This document shows, one piece after another, positions 22,650 through 33,333 of a stretch of 39,946 nt of DNA. The notes beneath the pieces are model-generated. The model worked only from the letters and a program-made list of their open reading frames with translations. It ran no database searches and was not told the origin of the DNA. Where the stretch lies: the NCBI GenBank assembly GCA_033557685.1, contig JAWQRN010000090.1, positions 1-39,946 of the forward strand, read 5' to 3'. Each line of letters starts with the position of its first letter. Within the stretch, counting starts at the first letter, position 1. The position numbers and the translations under genes were made by a program. The stretch comes from Sperchopsis tessellata. Lineage: Eukaryota; Arthropoda; Insecta; Coleoptera; Hydrophilidae.

Positions 22650-23028
22650 CAACAGTAGATGTCTTCAGGTTTTCTGGGAGATAACCGTGTGTTGGTTTTT
22701 CTTCTTTGCAGGAAGAAAAGCCAATAGAGGAGACAACTCCCGGAAAACCTGGAATTGGGTTATTTAAAGTGAAAGTGGTCTCCATTTACATAAGGCAACG
22801 ATACCATTAATTATTTCCCTAATCAAAAACAGTTGGTAACTTCAAACATCAAAACTTTTCGTTAACAGCATATTAGTTAATTGCTACGCTATTGAGGCGG
22901 CTAGTTAATTGTTAATATGTATGGTAAACTCTTAATACTTAATATTTTGTCAATAACCATTAAAAGTTCATGTAGCAACGAAACGTTTTTGAAAATTGCA
23001 GAAATACTATACACAAGCTTCAGGCAAT
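22650..23028. repeat. Tandem duplication of about 0.4 kb, unit 2
   Basis: Same order as unit 1 but shorter, because about 40 bp after the SINE piece is missing (unit 1 has the GC-richer stretch ending CACCCCTCCCAGAAGGC). Substitutions throughout show the duplication is old. Confidence 0.88.
22750..22796 (-). mobile_element. SINE fragment inside tandem unit 2
   Basis: The reverse complement includes GTAAATGGAGACCACTTTCA and AACCCAATTCC. It is the truncated counterpart of 22335-22420. Confidence 0.62.
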
Positions 23029-23388
23029 AGTTGAAAGGTTATTTATAGTAACTAGTTTTAATGTAAGACGTCGAGTTCGACTACTGTGCACAATGGTTAT
23101 AACCCGACAGGAGCAAATATCAAAACTCCTTTTCCTCTTATGAGGAAAAGATTTGGTAATGCTAATGGAGTGCAGGGTGAACAGTATCATGTGCAAATAT
23201 ATTTATATACAGTTACATACATGGATGCGTGAATTCACAGGATTAGTCCTATCTGGGGGATACCATAGCCTGATAATAATGTGCATTGGTTTATGTGTAC
23301 TTGTAAGAGTTGCAAATGAAAATAATGTATCAAAACATAAATATGAGATATTTTATTTAATCTAAATGTAAAATTCTACACACAAATA
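23029..23388. other. DNAAF3 3' flank
   Basis: Between the tandem repeats and the DNAAF3 stop codon. A GAGTTCGAC string near 23070 is B-box-like but no tRNA fold was found. The only likely functional signal is the poly(A) hexamer at 23352-23357. Confidence 0.5.
23352..23357 (-). terminator. Candidate poly(A) signal of DNAAF3
   Basis: AATAAA on the minus strand, about 32 nt after the DNAAF3 stop codon (23391-23389). It is the canonical hexamer at a suitable distance. Cleavage would fall around 23330-23340. The use of this site is inferred. Confidence 0.55.
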
Positions 23389-24188
23389 TTAATTACATTT
23401 TAATATAAATTTAGCATAATAATCTTTAAGTACATTGAAATTTAACTTCTCACAATTAAGCTCCCCAACTTTTTCATTTATAGTTTTCTCAAATTCTTCC
23501 ATCTCTTTATCCCTGTTACTTAACACAAATATCTCATTTTCTATTAATAATAAAGCATTATCATTACTGATCAACTGGACCACCTCCGGATCAAAATATT
23601 TGATGTATGAACTATTAAAATAAACCAAATCAAAAAAGTTATGATACTGCTTCTTATGCTTCATGAAACTCAAAACTTTCATGGATAAAATATTGACAGT
23701 AACATCATCAACCTTAATGCACTTTTGTTCTTTGATATTGGTATTTTCACCATCAGCTCCAACATCCACAACTTTAAGTGATGCCAGTTGGGTAACTACG
23801 GTTCCTAAAGGCAAGTCATTTATTTGAGTGTGTGAATATTCTTGACCAGTCTGGATTTCGTGAAACATCTGCATTAAATTTCTTTCTGTTATATCTGTAG
23901 CTCTATGAGCGTTCTTTCCATTTTGAGACTTCAAAAATTGTGGGTCTTCACATTCCAAACCATAAGTTACAAACGGCCCTGTTACCATATCTCCTAGGTA
24001 TCCATAATGAGCAAACGTTTTTCCATTTGGAATAATTCCACAGACCATAGATCGATTCGGTTTGGATACTTCTGACTCCAGCCAGGCAAATGCAATTCCT
24101 GATTTACGAAAATGTTGGTATTCTTGTGAGCATATTGGAGACCCACCAATATTATGGTACCGCATATGCAAATCCCAATCAAAAACAC
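23389..24188 (-). CDS. DNAAF3: DNAAF3, dynein axonemal assembly factor 3, coding exon 2 (C-terminal)
   Basis: This exon encodes residues about 181-446. DNAAF3 (Chlamydomonas PF22) acts in the cytoplasm to pre-assemble outer and inner dynein arms before transport into motile cilia or sperm tails. The intron ends ...CTGTTTTTAG (AG at 24190-24189) and the exon opens by completing a split Gly codon, then VFDWDLHMRY. This joins exactly to ...RYDTRHG of exon 1, as in the vertebrate protein. Further family blocks are SGIAFAW, NRSMVCGIIPNGK and HYGYLGDMVTGPFVTYG. The C-terminal part is acidic and less conserved, and the stop is TAA at 23391-23389. The second Pfam domain of this family (DUF4471) spans most of it. 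No stops or frameshifts occur, so the gene looks functional. In insects the expected sites are sperm and chordotonal neurons. Confidence 0.92.
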
Positions 24189-24272
24189 CTAAAAACAGAT
24201 TAAATACATTCTAAGTTATTATGAAACGTATTTGTTGGTGGAAATCAAGTAGAGGTTTTACGGCAATATGTT

Positions 24273-24363
24273 CATTGAAGTAATATCACTCATCTTGAAA
24301 ATATCCCTCGCAACAGTGTACAAACCATCAGTACTTTTCTGAGCTTTTACAAGGTTTCCACCC
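24273..24363 (-). repeat. Dispersed repeat, inverted copy in the DNAAF3 intron
   Basis: The reverse complement runs GGGTGGAAACCTTGTAAAAG, then CACTGTTGCGAGGGATATTT, to GAGTGATATTACTTCAAT, which matches 19862-19950. Smaller related pieces occur near 24482-24515 and 24597-24620. Confidence 0.75.
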
Positions 24364-25729
24364 AGAATCACCATTCATATAGATAATAAACATGGAATTC
24401 TTTTACATTTAATTCTAAGATAATGTTGAAAATATTGCTGGATAAAGTGGGGCAATTTTAATGTAGTAAGTGTCATTTTCTTGTTGAACGATGTTACTTC
24501 AAAAAATGAAATCAACACAAGTCTTAGGTTTTATAGATGTATTACTTCATTGTAACACTCAATACACTTATTGTAACATTAATCACCTAGAAAATGTCTC
24601 CTACAACAGTGGACAAAATGATAGCATTTTTTAGAGTCGCCCTTTCTTATAAACTTACTATTAAATTAAACTCACCCATTCTAAATGTTTCAAAATATTC
24701 ACTTGTCTTCTAGTGCTCTGTTATAAATCAAGTTTGGCAGTGTTTTTTAATTATTTTGCTTAAATTTTAGGGACATTATTATAAACAGTTCAGTGCATTA
24801 GTGCAATCTACTTGTTTTCACGGTTGGTGACAGGGTGGGAAAGAAAATTCTGAATTTTCTTGATTTGAAATAAATGTAATTTTACTATACTATTTTCTGT
24901 GTCAAAATAAAGTATCTTTACAATGTATTGTAGATTTGATTTTGACTGTGAGGAGGTTGGAGTTGTAAGACATATCTGAATTTTGTTTTTTCGCATACTT
25001 CACATCTACAACCGATAAGCAGCAAATTGTAACATAAATCTTTTAAAACAATCAAATGACAAATATTTCCCATTATATTTGCCAGGTACCTTCAATATTA
25101 GATAAAAGATATCGGTGCCAACTAGGAAACACTGTTGTATTTATAATATTGTTTACTAACATTTGTGCAATATGTGTTCTTGGAACACAACAGTCAATAC
25201 ATTTCATTCACCGAGAACAATCATAAGAGCAAAATATTTTAAATGTCATGAATATTTATTACATTAAATTCGAAGCTCTATCTATATAGACATGACTGGA
25301 TGTGAATGAGGAGGAAAGATGGGGAGTTTTAAATATATTGGTACATATTTTTCAGAAATAAATTATAAAGTAAATTTTGCGCTCACAAATGTTTACAATT
25401 TTGGGAAGAAATACTGCAATATTAAATCAAAATAGGGTTTATGAACAACTTATCTAACTAATAGGATACACATAATAATGTTTAGAAGTGTTAAAATTGC
25501 TTTTGGAAAATGAATAAGCCATTGAGGATGAAATAGATATAAGTAGTAAAAAGTTCAGCATAACTGCATCAGTAGTTATGAACATTGTTTTGTACCACAC
25601 TGCATTAATGCACTTAATATAATAATAAGTTAGAAAAAAATTACACCATCTGTCACACTGTGATGGAAAAAATGGATGATTTAAATCTAACTTAGATTTT
25701 TCGGTTTAAGCTTTAGGATAGAGGATCGA
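24364..25729. other. DNAAF3 intron, no gene recognised
   Basis: AT-rich intron sequence between the exon 2 acceptor region and the inserted LINE. No conserved protein segment was recognised in any frame, and no additional DNAAF3 exon is needed because exons 1 and 2 join directly at a conserved site. Confidence 0.5.
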
Positions 25730-27005
25730 TAATAACTGCCTGTATGTAGCGAGAGTTAACTAACGCTCTAATGATATTTATATGTAAAAAAGGAAAAAAA
25801 TGTAAACTAAATAACTACAGACAATAAGTATTATTTCCGTCCTATACAAAAAAATTATCAAAATAATAACTTCAGGTTTAACAAATATATTAAATTTATA
25901 TAAGCCATGAGAACATGTAGGATTCCAGTTAGGGATTTGGCACTCTCAACCACCTACACGTAATTAGACGTTTCAACAAAAAAGCTAACGAATACAAACT
26001 TACTTTGTGGATGACGTTCGTAGACTACAAAAAAACACTTGACTGAATAGAAATCTAGGCAATCCTAAATTTCCTAAGTAACAACAGAGTCGATAGTGGA
26101 TACACAAAGATAACCGAGAACATCTACAGCAATGTGACATCCATATCACTCCTACAGAAGAAGACCCATAAAATCCCCATCAAATGCGGAGTAAGACAGC
26201 GAGTCGCCATCTAATCAAAGCTCTCCACTCTCGCCCTAGAAGACTTGTTTAAGAGATCAATTGGAACAACAAAGGAATTAAAATTGACAGAGAAAACCTA
26301 AACCTTCCTCTGATTTGAGGATGATATCATGCTTATCACAAATAACCAAAGAAAACGGAAAGAAATGAGGACAGAACAAAACTAAAACTCAAAGAAAATA
26401 GGGCTAAAGTGTAAATGTAGCAAAGACTAAGATTATGATAAAGGAAAACCTTGAACACACTGCTATAGAACATCTACTAATGGAGAGAAAGTACAATCTA
26501 TCGTATACTTATGCCAAAACATCAAACTATTCAAAGAAAGCCTAACATCAGACTTGAATAGAAGAATAGGGTTGGGATGGACAGCATTTAGCAAACTGCA
26601 GGATATTTAAATATCTGATTTGCCAAATACCTTAAAAAGTTCAATCAGTTCAGCATCATCCATAAGCTACAAGTCACAGAACATACAATTGAGAGACGTA
26701 TGTGGGTATTTTATTCTAAGACCACAAAACCATAATCAAAAGTTACAGGTATCATACATAGTATTTGTCAACAGAGATGGAGCTGGGCTGGACACATATC
26801 CAGATCAGAAAATAGATGGACAAGTTGCATAGCAGAATGCAGAAAAACGATGTACAAATGACCACAAGAGAGGCAGCAGACATGATGGACGAATGATATA
26901 AAGTGTCACGTAGAACACGACTGGATGAGGTAGTCTGCAAACTGACATGAATGGAAGAGCTTAGGGGAGTCTTATATCCAATGATGAATGGTATTGCACA
27001 AGGTC
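25730..27005 (+). mobile_element. RTE-like LINE, decayed, in the DNAAF3 intron (antisense)
   Basis: Plus-strand frames give the reverse transcriptase order: LNNYRQ near 25800; GFGTLNHLHVIRRFNKKANE; FVDYKKTLD with the first catalytic Asp (about 26018-26044); NRVDSGYTKITENIYSNVTS; HKIPIKCGVRQRV (normally VRQGD); LSTLALEDLFKRS; and FEDDIMLIT where the normal box is FADDI (26318-26342). Later pieces such as AGHISRSENR and SLGESYIQ mark the C-terminal end. More than ten stops and frameshifts are present. It lies opposite in direction to the host gene. Confidence 0.85.
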
Positions 27006-27014
27006 AATAACTGC

Positions 27015-27300
27015 CAGCCCTGAACAATTCAATGTTATGAAACATCTTTAAGGCAATCATTGCCTATAGATTTCTAAGCTCTATGAATTGTAATGGGTTG
27101 TTTTCTCTCGGTCAGTTTGATTTTATTAAGGGACTGCCATCAGCAGATACCATGCTGGCACTATGTCGTAGTTATGAATGTATTTGGAGATAAAGCTCAA
27201 TGCCTTGCTACGTTATTGACTTGAGAATTATATCGGGTTACATAGACCGCAACCCTTGCAAAGTACGTACAACAAAGTATTAATCACCTGTTCTATAATA
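27015..27300 (+). pseudogene. Possible second LINE reverse transcriptase scrap
   Basis: Plus-strand translation gives FKAIIAYRFLSSMNCNG, then LFSLGQFDFIKGLPSADTML and ALCRSYE. The Q-x-G/D-F-x-K-G-x-S-x-x-D-x-M order resembles the N-terminal part of the reverse transcriptase in jockey/I-like LINEs, just before the first catalytic Asp. It is short and interrupted, so the family assignment is tentative. Confidence 0.45.
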
Positions 27301-27578
27301 TTCCAGTCACCTGGAAGAGCCTTCTTGAGAAGAAGCTCCCCACTGAGATTAATTACTTCTTGCAGGAGAAAGTGGTATATATTCAACGGACGAACTATTG
27401 GAGCTTTTCATGTAATACCGATAACTTTTCTTTTGTTTTTTATACAATAATATAATTTATAAAATTATATTTAAACTTGTTTTTATTAATAGAAACAATT
27501 TGTGCCATAGTTTTGGCAAATACATACCTTCATGATTATTTTCACCTTCTGTACTTACATATTAAAAATACTACTTAC

Positions 27579-28119
27579 CATGTCGCGTATCATATCGTAT
27601 ACCAAGAGATTTACGAAGTCTTCTATCCCAATATTCAAATATATTAAACTCATCACAACCACACCAAAACTTATACAAGTTTTCTAGGTAGTCTCGTTCC
27701 CTATATTTAATATCGATGTTTACAAAAGGCATAATTTGCTTCATGTAATCAGGATTCGTAATCATTTTCACAAATTGTTGAGATGTCATAGTCAAGTATT
27801 TTGCTACGGCAGGCCTAAGTATACTATTTCCATACAATTCCATAAAAAATCTTGTCTTTTGAACCAAGCCTAATGTTTCGGGTGGTTGAAGAGCCACATT
27901 TAATAAGAGCATCTGCTTCGCTATTGTTTCTAAAGAGGCCTCTATTATATAGAAGTTAAGTTTTACCTTTTTATGCCTATACCTTCGAGCTATAGTTTTT
28001 AAAACATGTCTTGCATCAGCACCACCGATAAGTAAAATATTTACCTCTTCTTTAAACTGTTTGCTTGCAGATTTTATTTCTTGTAATAGATCAAGAGCCG
28101 GAGAAAGACCCCAAAACAT
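27579..28119 (-). CDS. DNAAF3: DNAAF3, dynein axonemal assembly factor 3, coding exon 1 (N-terminal)
   Basis: Encodes residues 1-180 and the first base of codon 181. The start is ATG at 28119, giving MFWGLSPALDLLQE, the family's hallmark opening; in-frame TAA lies just upstream. The segment NILLIGGADARHVLKTIARR (about 27-46) resembles the glycine-rich nucleotide/SAM-binding loop of Rossmann-like folds. Then come LRPAVAKYL, KYRERDYLENLYKFWCG and WDRRLRKSLGIRYDTRHG. The exon ends at a strong donor, G|GTAAGT (GT at 27578-27577). The first Pfam domain of the family (DUF4470) covers the N-terminal third. A TTAATATTCAG just before the start (AG at 28129-28128) could be a 3' splice site of a non-coding leader exon farther upstream. 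With exon 2 the protein is 446 residues, shorter than the human protein (about 540), mostly through a shorter C-terminus. Confidence 0.93.
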
Positions 28120-28924
28120 ATTTGAAACTGAATATTAACACAAACTTTACACAGGTGTCAAAGTATAAATAAGGATGAATAAATATCAGTATGTTTCCAT
28201 GGTATCGAGTATTGAACAAACTTATAGATGCAACAAGTTAGAAGATATGCAAGGAACATGGATAACTGTAGATGAAGTTTAAATATAAACATATTAGAAA
28301 TATTAAACTCGATATTGAAACCCCTACTATTTTAGGAAATAATCCACCATACTTTTTACATATTGAAAGGACATGAATAATGTTATCCACAAATATATTA
28401 AAATTTACTAACTATTGCCAAATATAATTTACAATTTTGGAATCATTGTCTTGATGCAATCATCAGATATGATGAAAAAACACACAGTTTTAAAATGCAG
28501 TCTGAGTTGTCTCCTCTTTGATCCTGATCAAATCTGCATCCTCATTTTACTGCACAGCTTTCTAGTTTGTTTACATTTTAAGCATTTTATGTAAAACTTG
28601 TAATGATTTCTACAATTTTTTTATTTACTAAATGAAATTGTATTGCATTTGAATCAATAAATTTTTCAAAAGTACATAAAAAGGTAATATACTGAAATGT
28701 TTTAACAAGTTCATAGGTACATACAAAATAAATTCCAAATAAAGTACAAGGTTATTCAGAGATTTTAATTAATTTTAAACAAGTAAAATGGTGGATACAT
28801 TGTTTAAATACAAAAACCACTAAACATAGAGTATGGGAAAAGATTAAAATGTAATTGATTTAGAAAGTTATAACTTTTATGTCTGAAAATCCAGTTACTT
28901 TACACTAGAAGGATTTGTAAAAGA
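28120..28924. other. Upstream flank of DNAAF3
   Basis: This stretch should contain the DNAAF3 leader and promoter. It is AT-rich, and I see no TATA or initiator element clear enough to call and no other gene. Confidence 0.45.
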
Positions 28925-29110
28925 GGTCTTATAGAGTGACCTCCAAGATCACCAGACCTAACCCCACAGGATTACTTGTTGTCACATTATATAAAAAGTA
29001 AAGTCTATAGAAATAAGCCTGACAATGATAAGCCTTAAAAGGACGAATTCGGCAGAAAATTCATAAAATGTCTAAAGATATTGGAAATATTCATGTTGGG
29101 TTTTTCTTTC
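28925..29110 (+). pseudogene. Tc1/mariner-like transposase C-terminal scrap
   Basis: Translation gives GLIE, a stop in place of Trp (TGA for TGG), then PPRSPDLTPQDYLLSHYIKS and KVYRNKPDN. This is the IEWPPRSPDLTP-D-FLW-Y-KS-VY motif at the end of the catalytic core of a group of insect transposases. It is a different copy from the one at 11038-11170. No ends were found. Confidence 0.7.
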
Positions 29111-29668
29111 ACCTTAAGTGTTGACAGTGAATTATTAAATTGTTTTATTTTCAGTTGGCTAAATAAATTTTACTAATTTTCACTTTAACCGTTTTCTTAT
29201 GCACCTAAATTTGTTTATTACCTTTAGTATACAATTATCCTTGAGTATTAAGATTCTTCGCTTTTTTCTATGCTACAACTACAACACTCGAAATCTTAAG
29301 TACTCATTATACGTTAACACATTTTTACCACAATTTATAAAATAAATATAGTGTAAAGTTATTGGACAGAAACTATTTTGCTAAAGATCTGAAAAGTACA
29401 TTTAATACGTGCAATGATTTTACTATGAATTTATTTAAGATTGTTTGTATGTACGCATGAAAAATTGCCAACGTTCGACATGTATTTCAGATTACAGTTT
29501 GAAAGCATACATTTATATAAAAGATATACACGAGGAACCTCGTCTAAGGAAACCTATTTCAATGGTTTTCGTACCAAAAGTTTTTAGTAGAAGATTGATT
29601 TATTTTCTTAAACTTGTACTGTATCTTCTAGCATTATTTTCTATGGTATGTTTTTCTATTACTTTGCT
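29111..29668. other. Gene-free stretch
   Basis: Between the transposase scrap and the piggyBac end. A frame at 29445-29672 has hydrophobic residues but no recognisable motif. Confidence 0.45.
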
Positions 29669-31790
29669 TTAACCCTCTAGACTGTCTATGGAAAAAATTT
29701 TCATATACTTGTCATAAATGAGTTTACAATGTGTTATTTGAAGTGATTTTATCTATTCTGATTATCAAAAGTTGAGTTTGAAGTTGTAGCAGCAGAGCAA
29801 CATGGCATGTCTATAGTATGATTATTTACAATGTTATACAACTCTGAATTATATTATTATTATATTACAAAATTATTATTATTTATAAAAATTATATTAT
29901 TATTTATGAAAATTATAAAGACAGTTTTTGTTGGAAACAAAACATAATCGCATATTACATTTGCTACAAGTAAATCTTGTTAAATTCATTATCGCACAGG
30001 CGACATCTCCCCTTTGTTCCAAAAATTGGCCAATGTCCCTTCTAGTCGGGTCCTCTGGCCTTGAAATTGTTCGATTCATTATTCTATTTGTACAGTCAGA
30101 AGGGAGCCTTCCAACTTTGGCTGGTTTTCCAGCCTGAACTTATGAGCTGGCTAGATTTATTCTAAAAGTTTTTAGTGGCATGGGGTTCACAATCTAAATG
30201 GTACAGTCGTCTATATATTTCAGCCATCGATTCACAATACACATATCCAATAGGAAACAATTTGAAAATACCACGATCTAGATCTAGAAGGAATTCGGTA
30301 TAGCCCTAATAAAGAATTTGCTTTGTCAACCCCACCCATATGTACATTGTAATGTTTTATTATCAATGGACAGTCATTGTTTATCCTTTGCTTTTCCTCT
30401 TTGTAATATCGTTTAACTATTCCTACAGGTTGGATACCAGCAAAAGTACTTGCAATGAGTACGCATTTATTATCAGCCCACTTTACAACAGTTATTCCTG
30501 AATCTTCATCCGTCCTCTAGTCATATGATCCTCTTGATTTTTTCAGTAACACCTTATCAGTTTCTAATGCGTACCCACAAATGTGATCGAATAGTACCTA
30601 GACTTAAAATTTGGTATCTTTTTTTTAGATATTTGTAGAAATTATACTAGTTAAATAATTGTGGAAAAAAAATAACAGAATTGTCACGGTCTTCAATTGT
30701 TTTTTCATGTTCCACTACAATTCCTCCACCAACTCCTAGGTCTCTTTCAGCTTCAGAAACTTCATTACTGGTACCAATAACTGCCGTGAAAGTATTTGAT
30801 CCTTGATAAAAAATGAAGTCATATATTATTTCTGAAACACCTGTTATTTGTTCGAATAGCTTGAAGCCCCATTTAAGTGCTTTGGATTTGATATATTCCC
30901 TCAAATTTCTGGCAAATGTACCTATATAAGGTATCATTGTCAATAGAAAATTTAGTCTCGAAGCACTCATTTTGGCAATTTATTTGGATCGCATTTATAA
31001 GAGGTCAAATTTTAAAAAAATCTATCAGTTTTTGTTTCTGTAAGAAGCGAATTATCGTTGGAAGTGATTTTCTGTTTTAGAAATGTTTGGATGTCATTAT
31101 ATCTGCTAGTTGAGATATTCTGCTTGAGGCAGTCCAATAATCAGCAATTGCTGGAAGTTGTATAACACCCATTGTTATAACAACAGACAAATAATTTGTA
31201 AATTCCTTGTTCGTTAAATCTAGAGATTTTCCCATTTTTTTTACACAATATAAGCTGCTTTGAATTACCAAATCATCCATTATTTTCATTGAAAAATATT
31301 TAATAAAATATTCTAATTCAGAAAGAAAATCTTCAATTTCATGTGCGTTTAGGTTCGATTTTACTTTCATGGTTTTTCTTTTTACTTGTAGGTACATCTG
31401 TGTCCTCATCGATGTCTTCTTCATAATTCCTATACATATCTTAGTTCTATTTTATCCTCTTTGTGGTTGTCCCTGTTTCTTCATCTTCTCTTTCTTCTCC
31501 ATTTACGCTATTATCACCAACAATTTCTGATAAGTCGTTTTTATCTACAGAAACCTCTGAGGCATCTGATAAATCAGGATTGCTAGGAACTATGCCGTTT
31601 TCATATTTATGACCATAAAATTGCTTTGGATTGATCAGTTCCCTATTATTTCCTATAATATAAATTAAGAGCCTATAGGTGCAGTGTTGGTATAGGTCTC
31701 CATCAAAAGTCATATTATTTAGTAACATGATTTCTAAGGCAGAAATCGATGTTGCACTGCAGCAACAAAACATGCCAGAGGTTTGATTAT
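29669..31790 (-). mobile_element. piggyBac-family DNA transposon, decayed
   Basis: The right-hand (3') end is probably at TTAACCCTCTAGACTG (29669-29684): a TTAA target site followed by CCC, as piggyBac termini require. The transposase runs leftward on the minus strand from about 31773. A matching 5' end could not be fixed. A TTAA preceded by GGG at 32428-32434 is a candidate, but it shares little beyond CCC with the right end, and an RTE scrap lies between it and the transposase. The element is inactive because its protein is broken. Confidence 0.75.
29930..31773 (-). pseudogene. piggyBac transposase pseudogene (PGBD-like)
   Basis: The order on the minus strand is: an acidic N-terminal region (31773-31447) with NPDLSDASEVSVDKNDLSE; the start of the DDE domain (31424-31077) with DLVIQSSLYCVKK and FTNYLSVVITMGVIQLPAIA; then LKWGFKLFEQITGVSEIIYD (30930-30830) and DLGVGGGIVV. 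After a frame change come GITVVKWADNKCVLIASTFA (about 30500-30440) and HYNVHMGGVDKANSLLGLYR (about 30345-30285). The C-terminal Cys/His zinc-binding end has CSKCNMRLCFVSNKNCLYNFH-type spacing near 29990-29930. There are stops (for example within SYD-RTDED) and frameshifts. The intact family protein is about 550-600 residues, which the span fits. Confidence 0.9.
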
Positions 31791-31919
31791 ATTCATGGAG
31801 ATGGATGTTCGATGAATCTAAATTGAAATTTTCTGCCCATTTGACGAAGGTAAAACTGCAATCTTACAAGTTTCACAATTAAGCTAGACTCTTTTTCAAC
31901 ACTTCATTTTGTAGTGTCA

Positions 31920-32255
31920 TTATCATCTACGTACATATCAATCCATTGTCGAATGTAAGCCTCTTCTAGCAACTTCTATTGACTTCTGTACTGTGCTTTG
32001 TGTATCCAGTTGTAGTCAGCTGTTCTCTTTGTAACATCAGTCCAACGTGTGTGCGGTCATCCTCTGAAAAGTCTGCGCAGTCTTGGTTGCCATTCTATTA
32101 TATTTTTTGTCCACCTCCCAACCTTAGACCTTGCTATATGACGTGTCCAATGCCATTTTTGTCTTAGAACTTTCTCAACCACATGATATGCTCTGGTTTT
32201 GCTATGGATCCATTCATTAGTTTTGCGGTCATGAAGAGTTATTCCAAGCATCTAT
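31920..32255 (-). pseudogene. RTE-like LINE 3' end
   Basis: The open frame (32251-32057) gives MLGITLHDRKTNEWIHSKTR, then QKWHWTRHIARSKVGRWTKN and IIEWQPRL. This is the widespread C-terminal block of insect endonuclease-reverse transcriptase elements (MLGI-L-DRK-N-WIR-KT...KW-WAGH-AR). It continues after a frame change to TADYNWIHKAQY and LLEEAYIRQWID, which is the usual end of the protein. The catalytic core is absent. It sits upstream of the piggyBac transposase start and may be nested in that element. Confidence 0.83.
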
Positions 32256-33305
32256 TTTTACACCCCTCCCTGTGTTATGCGAAGGTCGTGCTTCTTTTTA
32301 AAAATTTTCTTTTGAAAATAAATATTAGCTATAATATAAGAGGTATACCGTTTCGATCCCGGAACCAATAAAAACAAAATATAAAAATATTAGGTATAAG
32401 ATATATAAGAGAAATTTTAAATAACTTGGGTTAAGAGTCAAAACATGAACTAATGCAAGAATAACATGCAATACAAATACTTCTTAACTAAATTTTGCCC
32501 TTTTCGACTGTTAACCCACAGAAAAAGGTCATTTAAAAATGTTTCCACTATACCAACCAATGTGTACATTATATGGAGAATAGCTGGGTGTTGAACCAAA
32601 TTATTTAAGTTGGCTACTTTTGTGTATGAGATGTAGGATTTTTGATCAGAGTGTTTTGCCTGCGTTAATGTATGTTAGTAAGACGTGATATTCCATTTTA
32701 GCTAACTTTCAGAAGCTTTGTTCAAAATGACAGATCACTACTACTCCAATTTTGATGTTTCTACAATGAAAATAAGAGTATTTTAAACATCATATTTAGA
32801 AAATGGATTTTTAACTTTAATGGACAACACAACCTAACAAGGTTAGGAATTACAGAGTCTTGCCTCAAATTATTAAAATGTAATAGAACCAATAAATAAA
32901 CTGTACAAGTGTATTTAAAGAATTCAACTTCTTTTTCAATGAAAGGAGACTTAAATTTTAGTGCATTCCAAAAATAGGTCAAATTTTTTAGAAAAATTAC
33001 AACAAAATATTTATTGATGAAAAATTTATTCAAATATTGTTCGGCCTTCTGTAATTCAATTAGATGTATTCCAAGTTTATTGTAATATTTACTATGTAAT
33101 ATTTAACACCTAATTAAGTATAACATGTTACAAAAACTTTAAAAAAACTACATTAAGATTGCGAATTCGGTAATTTGAAATGTATGTTGCACATGTTGAA
33201 TGATTCCTAGTCAAAAAATAAATAAATATATAGTCTTTTTTAATATATTATAACTTAAAAGTAAAGACCTACAGTAGATGTGGTGATGAGATGACGAACA
33301 GGGGG
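32256..33305. other. RING1 3' flank, gene-free
   Basis: No gene recognised. A minus-strand frame at 32761-33033 is Phe- and Leu-rich from AT-rich DNA and has no motif. The RING1 3' UTR may extend into this stretch. Confidence 0.45.
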
Positions 33306-33311
33306 TTTATT
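33306..33311 (-). terminator. Possible RING1 poly(A) signal
   Basis: AATAAA on the minus strand, only 23 nt after the RING1 stop codon. That is very close, so a further site (for example around 33009-33030) could be the main one. Confidence 0.3.
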
Positions 33312-33333
33312 TGGTACCCCCTTTTCGAATTCC

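Noticed and set aside
23060..23110. Second tRNA-like or SINE head (GTCGAGTTCGACTAC)
   Set aside because: No A-box, no cloverleaf and no shared SINE body beside it.
24171..24173. Independent start of the DNAAF3 C-terminal frame at 24171
   Set aside because: The codon is TTG, and the exon continues upstream to the acceptor at 24189, joining exon 1 at a conserved site.
29928..30137. 69-codon plus-strand open frame as a gene
   Set aside because: It is the antisense shadow of the piggyBac C-terminal zinc-binding region.
32425..32434. GGGTTAA as the certain left end of the piggyBac
   Set aside because: It has the required CCC/TTAA, but the adjacent bases do not pair with the right end, so the match is not better than chance.
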